Of a stretch of 64,000 nt of DNA, positions 41,870 to 53,887 are shown in pieces; the stretch's first letter is position 1; each line of letters starts with the position of its first letter. The stretch spans positions 62,001 to 126,000 of the forward strand of contig NZ_JAJOLP010000001.1 of assembly GCF_021129215.1 (NCBI RefSeq), in the 5' to 3' direction. A program made the translations under genes and the position numbers. The notes under the pieces were generated by a model, which worked only from the letters and a program-made list of their open reading frames with translations, searched no databases and had not been told where the DNA came from. The stretch is from Agromyces sp. S2-1-8 (GTDB lineage: Bacteria > Actinomycetota > Actinomycetes > Actinomycetales > Microbacteriaceae).

Positions 41870-43875
41870 GCGAGATCTCCTGCTTCTTCGGGTGCCGAAG
41901 CCACGATCTCGCCCGAGGCCCGCGTATCGGTCGCTGCACCACTCGTGCGGCCCTTGATGAGCGGGGCCCAGTCCTCCCTGCGCGACCACGGGGTCTGATA
42001 ACTGGGCTCGTTGACGAAGCGTCGCATGCCGAGTCGGAGCTTCGCGCCCGCCCTCGCGGCCAGACGCACGCCGACCCAGGTCGAGTCGACCGCACGGGCG
42101 GCGCCGGCGGCAGCATCCCTCATCTGCTCCACGGAGGTAAAGCGGTGCTCGCCGAACCCGCCCGCCTGCAGGACGACGGTGCGCTCCCGCACCCCCAGAT
42201 TCACGAGCTCGACGATCACCGAGTCGGCCGCGATCTCGCGTACGAGAGCGGCGACCTCGCCCGGGAGGCCGGGGCGCCGCTCCTCCGCGTCGAAGTACCG
42301 CACCGTTGCGTGCTGCAGTCCGCCGTGGGGGACGTGCATTGGCGCACCCCACATGAGCTGCACGAGGGACTCGAAGTACACCGGGTTGAACTCCATCCAG
42401 GCGTGGATGGCGTAGCCATCGACCTGCAGTGAGACCGTGTCGGGGTACCCCTTGAGGTGGGTGATCGTCTCCCATGCGCGCGGGTCTCCGTCGTCGGAGC
42501 GCAAGCGAGCCAGCTGCTGGTCCAGCAGCTCGCCGTTCGCCTCCAGGGCCCGCTCCGGATAGCCGGGGTTACGTCCCCGCGCGTACTCGTACCACGCGAG
42601 CGTGTTGACGTTGTAGTGCTTCGCCGAGAACGGCGCGCGCGGTACGTGGACCTCGGCCCAGTCCGCGGACCTGGGCACACGTTCGACCCGTTCGAGGTCG
42701 GCGTCGGAGAGGGTGCGAGCCCAGACGTGGATCGCATGGAACGGGCTCGACGGGCGGTAATCGGCCCAGCCGCTGTCGAAGTGCTTGGACGGCACCAGCC
42801 ACACGCCATCCTCCTGCCTCCCGAGCCCGAAGTTGAGGTCGAGCTGCTTCCTGGCTGCATCCAAGTGCGAATCGTCGCCCGTGAGCAAGAAGGCGTTTGT
42901 GCCGGCGTTCACGAGCGGCTCGATGATGGTGAGGAAGCCGTGCGGCCAGCGCCAGCCGTAGTGGCCGCCCCACCACTTGCCGTCGAGGTACTCGCCCACA
43001 CGGCCGGAGAGACCCACGTTGTCGGGCATGATGCCGCCCTCGTTCGCCTCGGCACGCGCAGCCCAAGCCGAGAGGTACTTCACCACCCACTGGCGGTGCT
43101 TCTCGGCGCCCGAGTAGAGGAATGCGTGGGTGAATTGTCCCGTGGCATTGAGGTTGAGCGGCACATCGCCCCGCGTGATGCGCTGGTTCATGAGCTCGAT
43201 GACCTCGGCGAAGACCTCGTCATCGAGCCAGTCGGCTCGGCCTGCGCCGCCGTCGAACGGCGCCGTCGTCATGTCCTCGAACGGCGGGAGGTAATCGACC
43301 AGCACGCCGCGGTGGGTACCGAGGTCCTCCTCCGTCACCACATGGCGCGGCCCGCGACTGCCGGTCTGCGGTGCCCGGATGATTCCGAGTTCCCGGTCGA
43401 AGTTCGGCGCCAACGGATCCTCTCCGTTGTACATCCGTGCGAAGTTCTCGGCGCGCTGTCGATCGACCAGCGACGAGGGCTTGCCCAGACCGAAGAAATA
43501 ATGGAAGAGGTTCGCCTCGCCGTGGTGCATCCAGTCGTAGTAGCCGTCGAACTCGCGCTCGATCTGTCCGTACTGCGTCCACTGCCAGGTGATCGCATCC
43601 CACATCCTGCGGGCCGACTCGTACACCTCCTCACTGCCGCCGAGACTGTAGAACAGGGCGAGATACATGAATGCCTCGTACGGATCATCCGATCCGTCCA
43701 TACCGGGCCATTCGTCACGCCAGATGAGCGTGCCATCCTCACGCGTGTAGCGGGCGATGAACTCGGCGGCAGCCTCCTCGAGGCGGGCCATGAGCTCGCG
43801 CTCGAGCCTCGCCCAGCGAGGAGCAGCGACAGCCGACTCCACGAAGATCCATTCGAAATCGGGTTCAGTGGTCAT
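41866..43875 (-). CDS. Unrecognised 669-aa protein of the glycan locus, probably an alpha-helical-barrel enzyme
   Basis: No family is recognised. The sequence is rich in Trp, Tyr, Asp and His, with repeated helical segments and conserved-looking motifs: DEWPGMDGSDDPYEAFMYL, YDWMHHGEANLFHYFFGLG, WWGGHYGWRWPHGF and KHYNVNTLAWYEY. The spread of aromatic/acidic motifs is like (alpha/alpha)6-barrel glycosidases or lyases. There is no signal peptide, so it is cytoplasmic. The ATG at 43875 follows GGAAAC; the frame upstream of it lies over the neighbouring gene. It is translationally coupled to ThuA (ATGA) and lies between two Gfo/Idh genes, which suggests action on the same sugar. Confidence 0.8.
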   Translation of the reverse strand: MTTEPDFEWIFVESAVAAPRWARLERELMARLEEAAAEFIARYTREDGTLIWRDEWPGMDGSDDPYEAFMYLALFYSLGGSEEVYESARRMWDAITWQWTQYGQIEREFDGYYDWMHHGEANLFHYFFGLGKPSSLVDRQRAENFARMYNGEDPLAPNFDRELGIIRAPQTGSRGPRHVVTEEDLGTHRGVLVDYLPPFEDMTTAPFDGGAGRADWLDDEVFAEVIELMNQRITRGDVPLNLNATGQFTHAFLYSGAEKHRQWVVKYLSAWAARAEANEGGIMPDNVGLSGRVGEYLDGKWWGGHYGWRWPHGFLTIIEPLVNAGTNAFLLTGDDSHLDAARKQLDLNFGLGRQEDGVWLVPSKHFDSGWADYRPSSPFHAIHVWARTLSDADLERVERVPRSADWAEVHVPRAPFSAKHYNVNTLAWYEYARGRNPGYPERALEANGELLDQQLARLRSDDGDPRAWETITHLKGYPDTVSLQVDGYAIHAWMEFNPVYFESLVQLMWGAPMHVPHGGLQHATVRYFDAEERRPGLPGEVAALVREIAADSVIVELVNLGVRERTVVLQAGGFGEHRFTSVEQMRDAAAGAARAVDSTWVGVRLAARAGAKLRLGMRRFVNEPSYQTPWSRREDWAPLIKGRTSGAATDTRASGEIVASAPEEAGDLA

Positions 43876-43936
43876 GCGTGATGTTTCCAAGCTGCTGCAG
43901 GCGCGACGGCGTCGCGAGAGGGAATCGCGGATCGTG

Positions 43937-45229
43937 TCAGGCCGCTTCGCGCGGGAGAGAGACCACGGTCCCGGTGCGGCGGGCTTCCTCTGCCGCGAAC
44001 ACCACACGATGGCTGGCCATGCTCGCGGAGATGCTGGATGAGAGGTGCTCGGGCGAGGCATCCCGCAATGCCGCGACGAATTCGGACATGAGTCCTCGGT
44101 CGCCGCCACCGTGCCCCGTCGCGGCGTCGAATCCGAGCCCGTCGGTGTCGTACACCGTCGTCTCCAGGGTGCGGAAATCGTAGACGCTGATGATCCGCCC
44201 GTCGCCGGTGATCTGCCCAGCCGTGCCGAACAGGCGCGTCTTGCGGTTGGCGCCCTCGGTGAACGCGGAGAGGGTGAAGCTCGCGAGCCTCCCGTCGGAG
44301 AACTCCATCTGAACCGTCTGATGGTCGACCACGTCGTTGTCGCAGAGGTAGGCGCAGCGGCCCCATGGGCCCGTCTCCAGGGCTCGGTCGATCGCCTCCG
44401 GGGTCACTTCGCCGGCCATCACGAGCGCGTTGTACTCCTCTGCGGAACCCGGATTGTTTAGACCGCTGCGATAGAACCGCACGGCGTCGAACGCGCAGGC
44501 CGACGCTACGGGGCACGTGATGCATCGGTCGGTTGCACCGGCGGGCTGCGACTCGGGTCGGAAGTACCCGAGCGAGCCGAAAGAGGTCACCCGCTGCACA
44601 GGCCGCCCCATGATGTGCAAGAGCCAGTCGATGTCGTGGCACGATTTTGCCAGCAGCAGGCTGTGGCTGGTGGCGGAACGGGCCCAGTTCCCGCGCACGA
44701 AAGAGTGCGCGAAGTGGAGGTGGCCGATCGGCTCGAGATGCTCGATCTGCATGATCTCGCCGATGGCCCCGGAATCGAGGAGCTCCCTCAACTTCTGCGT
44801 GTACGTGGTGTAGCGCAGTACGTGACACACCGTGATGCTGACGCCGTTGACCCTCGCCGCTTCCTCGATGTCGTCGCAGTCCTCTGGGCTGGTCGCGATC
44901 GGCTTCTCCAGGAGGATGTCGTAGCCGGCCTGGGCGAAGGCCACGCTCGCATCCCGGTGAAACTCGTCTGGGAGCGCGACGATGACCGCATCGGCCAGAC
45001 GGGGCAGGGCGACAAGGTCGCGCCAGTCGTCGAAGGCCCTCGCGTCAGTGAAGAGGCCGGTGAAACGGGCCAGCGTCGTCGGGTTCCGCTCTGCGACGGC
45101 GACGACTTCAACACCCGGAAGCTCGGCTGCCTCCGCCGCATACGCGTACCCGCGCATACCGGCTCCCACGACAGCGAGGCGTACGACTCGCTCCTTTCCG
45201 AGGCGGGTGTCATCCCTTTGCTGCACCAC
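43937..45229 (-). CDS. Gfo/Idh/MocA-family oxidoreductase 2 with cysteine-rich insert
   Basis: 430-aa dehydrogenase, longer than the first. Rossmann motif VVGAGMRGYAYA (about residues 20-31) and ILLEKPIATS are present, as is KSCHDIDWLLHIMG for the substrate side. The insert DRCITCPVASAC could bind a metal and occurs in a known subgroup of the family. The start is not certain: GTG at 45229 overlaps the permease stop by 20 bp but lacks a clear ribosome-binding site. It lies between the importer genes and the unrecognised 669-aa gene, in one minus-strand operon. Confidence 0.82.
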   Translation of the reverse strand: MVQQRDDTRLGKERVVRLAVVGAGMRGYAYAAEAAELPGVEVVAVAERNPTTLARFTGLFTDARAFDDWRDLVALPRLADAVIVALPDEFHRDASVAFAQAGYDILLEKPIATSPEDCDDIEEAARVNGVSITVCHVLRYTTYTQKLRELLDSGAIGEIMQIEHLEPIGHLHFAHSFVRGNWARSATSHSLLLAKSCHDIDWLLHIMGRPVQRVTSFGSLGYFRPESQPAGATDRCITCPVASACAFDAVRFYRSGLNNPGSAEEYNALVMAGEVTPEAIDRALETGPWGRCAYLCDNDVVDHQTVQMEFSDGRLASFTLSAFTEGANRKTRLFGTAGQITGDGRIISVYDFRTLETTVYDTDGLGFDAATGHGGGDRGLMSEFVAALRDASPEHLSSSISASMASHRVVFAAEEARRTGTVVSLPREAA

Positions 45230-46148
45230 TGAGCAGTCCCTTCACGAAGTACTTCTGCAAGAAAACGAAGAGGATCACGATCGGGATCGTCGCGAGCACC
45301 ATGAACGCGAACACCGCGCCGTAGTTCGACACGTGCTCGCTGATCTGGCGGTACATGCCGACAGTGACCGTGCTGCCGCTGGCCGGCCCGAGGATGATCA
45401 AGGGGGTGATGAAGTCGTTCCAGAGCCCGACCGCCAGGAAGATGATCACGCTCGCTGCGGCGGGCCGCAGCAGGGGGAACACGATCGCCCAGAACGTCCG
45501 GATCGGCCCGGCGCCGTCGATGGCGGCGGCCTCCTCGATCTCTTTCGGGATGGTCCGCATGAACCCGGTGAACACCAGCACGCCGAACGGCAGGTTGCCC
45601 GCGACGTACACGATGATCAGTCCGAAGATCGAGCCGATCATGCCGAAGTCCTTCAGCATGCGCAGCAGCGGCATCAGGGTGGTCGCTGCGGGGATCATGA
45701 GCCCGAGCGGGATGGCGATCCACAGCGCCTTCGCGAACCAGCTCGTGGAGCGCACCATATAGTGCGCCATCATCGCTGCCAGGACGGTGGAGATCAGCGT
45801 GCCGATGACGGTGATCTGGATGCTGTTGACCAAGCCCGTCCAGAACAGCCCGTCGGGGCGAGTGAAGACGTCGATGAAGTTCTGCACGGTGAGAGGCAGC
45901 ACCGGGAGCCCGGGGTATTTGTAGATGTCCTCCTGCGTCTTGAAGGCGTTCAGCAGCACAAGGTAGATCGGGTAGATGAAGACGGCGGTGACGACCAGGG
46001 CGATGATCGTACGGACCGGTCCGGCGCCGCTTGCTTCGAGGCCGCGCCAGCGGCGCCGGGATCGCTGACCCCGTGGGGCATCGGCGGTGACGATCGCCTC
46101 CGTGGCGGTCATCGACGTTGCGTCGACCGTCGTTTCTGCGGTGATCAC
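45210..46148 (-). CDS. CUT1 sugar ABC importer, permease (MalG-like)
   Basis: 312-aa carbohydrate permease with six membrane segments. The EAA loop that contacts the ATPase is EEAAAIDGAGPIRTFWAIVFPLLRPA. The N-terminal about 40 residues are cytoplasmic and Thr/Arg-rich. GTG at 46148 is chosen, with GGGAGG seven bases upstream and a GTGA overlap with the partner permease; an internal ATG at about residue 13 is an alternative. As usual for CUT1 systems, no ATPase gene is nearby, and a shared MsiK-type ATPase is likely used. Confidence 0.88.
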   Translation of the reverse strand: MITAETTVDATSMTATEAIVTADAPRGQRSRRRWRGLEASGAGPVRTIIALVVTAVFIYPIYLVLLNAFKTQEDIYKYPGLPVLPLTVQNFIDVFTRPDGLFWTGLVNSIQITVIGTLISTVLAAMMAHYMVRSTSWFAKALWIAIPLGLMIPAATTLMPLLRMLKDFGMIGSIFGLIIVYVAGNLPFGVLVFTGFMRTIPKEIEEAAAIDGAGPIRTFWAIVFPLLRPAAASVIIFLAVGLWNDFITPLIILGPASGSTVTVGMYRQISEHVSNYGAVFAFMVLATIPIVILFVFLQKYFVKGLLSGAAKG

Positions 46149-47041
46149 AGGTCGACCTCCCGTTTGCGCATCATTCGGATCGAGAACAACGAGATCATCG
46201 CGATGATGATGAACATCACCGCGGCCTTGGCCGCGCCGTACCCCACGGCCCCCGCATCGAGGCTCGTCTGCACGACGTCGAACGCGAGGGTCGACGTCGT
46301 GCCGACGCCCGGCCCGCCGTTGGTCATGACCTTCACCTGGTCGTAGATCTTGAAGCCGCCGATCATCGACAGCACCGTCATGATCGTGACGGAGGGGGCG
46401 AGCAGGGGCCACGTCACGGCCCAGAATCGGCGCACAGGTCCGGCGCCGTCGATGGCTGCTGCCTCGAGGAGTTCCTTGGGAATGCTCTGCAGGCCGGCGA
46501 GGTACAGCACGACGCACACGCCGACGGACTGCCACGCAACGATGGCGCCCACGCTGTACAGGGCGAGGTCGGGGTCGGAGAGCCAGCCCGGCGGCTCCGG
46601 CACGAACGGTCGGAGGGCGGCGTTGATCAGGCCGTCATCCTTCAGCAGCAATTGCCAGACGACTGCGACGACGACCGATGAGAGGATGACCGGCACGAAG
46701 AAGACGGCGCGCATTGCGTTGAACGCCCAGCCGCTCCGATCGAGGAGGATCGCGATGCCGAGGCCGACGGCGTTCGGCACGATCACGGCGATGATCGTGA
46801 GGATGACGGTGTTCCTCAGGGTCTGCAGGTACGCCGGGTCGGAGAAGAGGTGGATGTAGTTCTCGAGTCCGACGAACAAGGTGTCGACACGGTAGGCGTC
46901 TTCGTTCGTGAGGCTCGACCCGAACGCGACCAGGAGCGGCCAGAGCACGAACACCGCGTAGAGGGCGGCGCCGGGCAGCGCGAACAGGAGGAAATGGAGC
47001 GGGTTGCGCAGGATCTTCCGGCGCTTGGTCTGCGTGTTCAT
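46145..47041 (-). CDS. CUT1 sugar ABC importer, permease (MalF/UgpA-like)
   Basis: 298-aa carbohydrate permease with six membrane segments. Its EAA loop is LEAAAIDGAGPVRRFWAVTWPLLAPS, and it opens with a basic MNTQTKRRK. It forms the channel with the following MalG-like subunit. The ATG at 47041 is 85 bp after the binding-protein stop, a gap with a short inverted C/G-rich stretch (47081-47117) that may be a partial terminator. Confidence 0.88.
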   Translation of the reverse strand: MNTQTKRRKILRNPLHFLLFALPGAALYAVFVLWPLLVAFGSSLTNEDAYRVDTLFVGLENYIHLFSDPAYLQTLRNTVILTIIAVIVPNAVGLGIAILLDRSGWAFNAMRAVFFVPVILSSVVVAVVWQLLLKDDGLINAALRPFVPEPPGWLSDPDLALYSVGAIVAWQSVGVCVVLYLAGLQSIPKELLEAAAIDGAGPVRRFWAVTWPLLAPSVTIMTVLSMIGGFKIYDQVKVMTNGGPGVGTTSTLAFDVVQTSLDAGAVGYGAAKAAVMFIIIAMISLFSIRMMRKREVDL

Positions 47042-47126
47042 GGAGGCGTCTTCGCTTCTCGAGCATCTCGTCGGGAAGGGGAACGGCCTAGGACGGAGGC
47101 CGTCCCCTTCCCCTTGCGGGACGCGG

Positions 47127-48428
47127 TTACTTCTGCGCGGCGGCGTACTGCTCGTCGAGGTACTTCGCGAACTGCTCGGGCGTGGTCTTGCCCGTGAGCA
47201 GATCGACGTTCGCCGCGATCATCTTGTCGTTGAACCCAGGAGGAAGCGCACCGTCGCCGGTGATGTTGCCCCAGGCCGGCACTGTCGCCTCAGCGGAGGT
47301 GGCGAGGTCGTACGCGGCCACCATCTCGGTGTAGAGCGCACCGACGCCGTCGGGGATCGTGTAGTCCTTCACGGTGACGATTCCGCCGTCGACGATGGCG
47401 GAGGCGTCGAGGTTCTCCTTGTCGGTCGCGAAGGCGAGCGCCCATTCCTTGGCGAGGTCGACGTGCTCCGAGTTCGCGTTCACGTTCATTCCGGCACCGG
47501 TGACGACCGGAAAGGCCGGCTTGCCCGCATCGCTCGGCCACCCGAAGACGCCGATGTTGTCCAGCTTCTTGCCGTCGGCTGCGGCAGTGAACCACGACCC
47601 CATCGGGTACATGGCCGCCTTGCCGTCGATGAATGCCTGCTCGAGGTCGGCGTAGGTCCGGGTCATACCGTCGGGGTCCGCGAGGCCGTCCTTCATGATC
47701 GACGACACCTTCTCGGCTGCGCCGACGAACTCGGGGTCGGTGAACTTGACCTCGTCCTTCTCACGCTTGAGGAACCATTCCGGGTCGTCGATGAGCACGT
47801 CGGCGGAGACGGCGGCGTTGAGCGCGAAGGCCGTCGCCCAGGTGTCCTTGCCGCCGCCGCCGATCTCGAACGGGGCGATGCCGGCCGCCTTCAGCGCGGC
47901 TGCGTCCTCGATGAGTTCGTCGTACGTCTTCGGCGGGGCGCTGATGCCGGCCTGCTCGAAAAGGTCCTTGTTGTAGTAGACGAGCGGGATGGCCTGCGCG
48001 GCGGTCGGGATGCCGTAGAACTTGCCGTCGATGGTACCCGAGGTGAAGTCGGTGATTCCCGCTGCCTCCAGTTCCTCGCGGCTGTACTCCGCGAGCTCAC
48101 CCTTCTGGGCAAGGCCGTTCGCGATGCCTGCGGCGAAGATGTCGGGTGCCTGGCCCGACGCGAACAGCTGCTGCGCGTAGGCCGGGGTGTTCTCGCCGAC
48201 GACCTTCTTGATCGTCACGCCTGGGACCTCCTTCGAGGCGCGGGCGATCGCGGCATCCCAGTACTCCGGGGTCAGGTTCGGGGATTCGGAGACGAGGAAG
48301 GTCAGGGTGACGTTGTCGTCAGAGCCGGAGGAAGCGGACCCGCCGGCGGTGCAGCCGGTGAGCGCGATGGCGGCCGCGGCGACGGCACCCAGGGCCAGGT
48401 ACCGCGTCTTACGTCGTTGTATACGCAC
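47127..48428 (-). CDS. CUT1 sugar ABC importer, substrate-binding lipoprotein
   Basis: 433-aa extracellular solute-binding protein family 1. It has a lipoprotein signal with LTGC (Cys26), a Gly/Ser linker, then VTLTFLVSESPNLTPEYW, GIPTAAQAIPLVYYNKDLFEQAGI and KAAMYPMGSWFTAAAD, all typical of oligosaccharide-binding proteins. GTG at 48428 with AAAGAGA upstream was chosen; the ORF extends further but without coding character. It is the first gene of a long minus-strand operon that reaches the ROK kinase. The ligand is unknown; the neighbours suggest an oligosaccharide. Confidence 0.88.
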   Translation of the reverse strand: MRIQRRKTRYLALGAVAAAAIALTGCTAGGSASSGSDDNVTLTFLVSESPNLTPEYWDAAIARASKEVPGVTIKKVVGENTPAYAQQLFASGQAPDIFAAGIANGLAQKGELAEYSREELEAAGITDFTSGTIDGKFYGIPTAAQAIPLVYYNKDLFEQAGISAPPKTYDELIEDAAALKAAGIAPFEIGGGGKDTWATAFALNAAVSADVLIDDPEWFLKREKDEVKFTDPEFVGAAEKVSSIMKDGLADPDGMTRTYADLEQAFIDGKAAMYPMGSWFTAAADGKKLDNIGVFGWPSDAGKPAFPVVTGAGMNVNANSEHVDLAKEWALAFATDKENLDASAIVDGGIVTVKDYTIPDGVGALYTEMVAAYDLATSAEATVPAWGNITGDGALPPGFNDKMIAANVDLLTGKTTPEQFAKYLDEQYAAAQK

Positions 48429-48500
48429 GAGTGTCTCTTTTCTCGGGGTGGGGTGTGCGGCGCGATGTGGGGTGCGACGCAATGAAGCAGGTTTACCAAA

Positions 48501-48535
48501 GTAGTTTTCGTATTCTCTCCGGCTCGGGTAGTTTT
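48501..48535. promoter_or_regulatory. Paired GTAGTTTT repeats in the divergent control region
   Basis: GTAGTTTT occurs at 48501-48508 and again at 48528-48535, same orientation, 27 bp apart, in the AT-richer 194-bp region between the importer operon and the ROK repressor gene. They are candidates for repressor binding. No clear promoter hexamers were identified. Confidence 0.35.
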
Positions 48536-48622
48536 GCAGGAGGCAGGGGTGCTGTCAACCCTATATTTCTGCTAGCGTTTGGGGATTGCGAGCACTCTGA
48601 CGATTCAGAAATGAGATTCACT

Positions 48623-52995
<4,373 letters not shown>

Positions 52996-53004
52996 CGATC
53001 CGCG

Positions 53005-53778
53005 TCAGTCCTGCGAGGGCCCCTGGGGCGCGGTGAACACGCGTCCGAGGATGGCGCTCTTGAACTGCTGCGCGGTGAGGTCGACGTGTTCGGTCATGAG
53101 GCGGACGGCGAGCGCCGTGTCGCCGTCCGCGATCGCCGCCGCGATCGCGACGTGCTGATCCGCTGCGGCGCTGACGGATCCACCGGCGGTGCTGGCCAGC
53201 GCGATGACGCTGATCTGTTGCTGGAGGCGCTGCACGGCATCGAGGCATCCCAGCATGAAGGTGTTCGCCGCAGCCTCGCCGATTGAGCGGTGGAACACGG
53301 CATCCGCCCGGTTGAAATCCTCGAGGTCGCCGGCGGCGAGTTCCCGGGTGTGCTCGGCTGCCTCCCGGATCGCCCTCACCTGCGCCGGGGTCGCCCTGCG
53401 GGAGGCGAGATCGGTGGTACTGAGCTCGACGAAGCGACGGAACTCGAATATCTCACCCACCTGGTCGGGGTCGGCGGGCAGGAACCCGGAAATCGAGGCG
53501 CCCCAAGGCGCCTCCGGCGGCCGGGCCACATAGATGCCCCGGCCGCGCTGGACGGAAAGCCGTCCAAGCGCCGAGAGGATCTTCACCGCCTCCCGGACGA
53601 TGGTCCGCGACATCCCGACGATTTCGGCGAGTGCGCTCTCGGTGGGCAGGCGCGTCCCGGGCGGCAGTTCCTGCTCGACGATGTACTCGAGGATGCGCTC
53701 TGCGGCGATCTCGTAGCCGGGACGGTAACCGGATGCCGGCGCCGGCGCGTCGAGTTCGGCCCCTGCCTCAGATGCCAC
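53005..53778 (-). CDS. GntR/FadR-family transcriptional regulator
   Basis: 257-aa regulator with an N-terminal winged helix (ERILEYIVEQELPPGTRLPTESALAEIVGMSRTIVREAVKIL) and an all-helical FCD ligand domain (EFRRFVELSTTDLASRRAT; DFNRADAVFHRSIGEAAANTFM). FCD proteins usually sense organic or sugar acids bound via metal. Two in-frame GTG codons are at 53784 and 53778; the second has AGGGAGG at six-base spacing and is preferred. It lies between the GH2 and the giant glycosidase genes. Likely targets are these genes or the importer. Confidence 0.87.
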   Translation of the reverse strand: MASEAGAELDAPAPASGYRPGYEIAAERILEYIVEQELPPGTRLPTESALAEIVGMSRTIVREAVKILSALGRLSVQRGRGIYVARPPEAPWGASISGFLPADPDQVGEIFEFRRFVELSTTDLASRRATPAQVRAIREAAEHTRELAAGDLEDFNRADAVFHRSIGEAAANTFMLGCLDAVQRLQQQISVIALASTAGGSVSAAADQHVAIAAAIADGDTALAVRLMTEHVDLTAQQFKSAILGRVFTAPQGPSQD

Positions 53779-53830
53779 GTTCACCCTCCCTGGGGGTCGC
53801 TGCGTCCGAGCCTATTACAGCAACGGCAGG

Positions 53831-53865
53831 GCGCCCGGCGCCGCTCGTGGAGCGGCACCGGGCGC
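53831..53865 (-). terminator. Strong hairpin after the giant glycosidase gene
   Basis: Arms 53831-53846 and 53850-53865 (16 bp with one mismatch, GTG loop). On the minus strand the hairpin starts 22 bases after the end of the 53888-58720 gene. It also lies upstream of the FadR-type gene, so it would insulate that gene from read-through. Confidence 0.7.
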
Positions 53866-53887
53866 GTCTGGGGTCGGTCACGCGGCG

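Noticed and set aside
45210..48428. Missing ATPase of the CUT1 importer as evidence of a broken system
   Set aside because: CUT1 importers in actinobacteria commonly share one MsiK-type ATPase encoded elsewhere, so absence here is normal.
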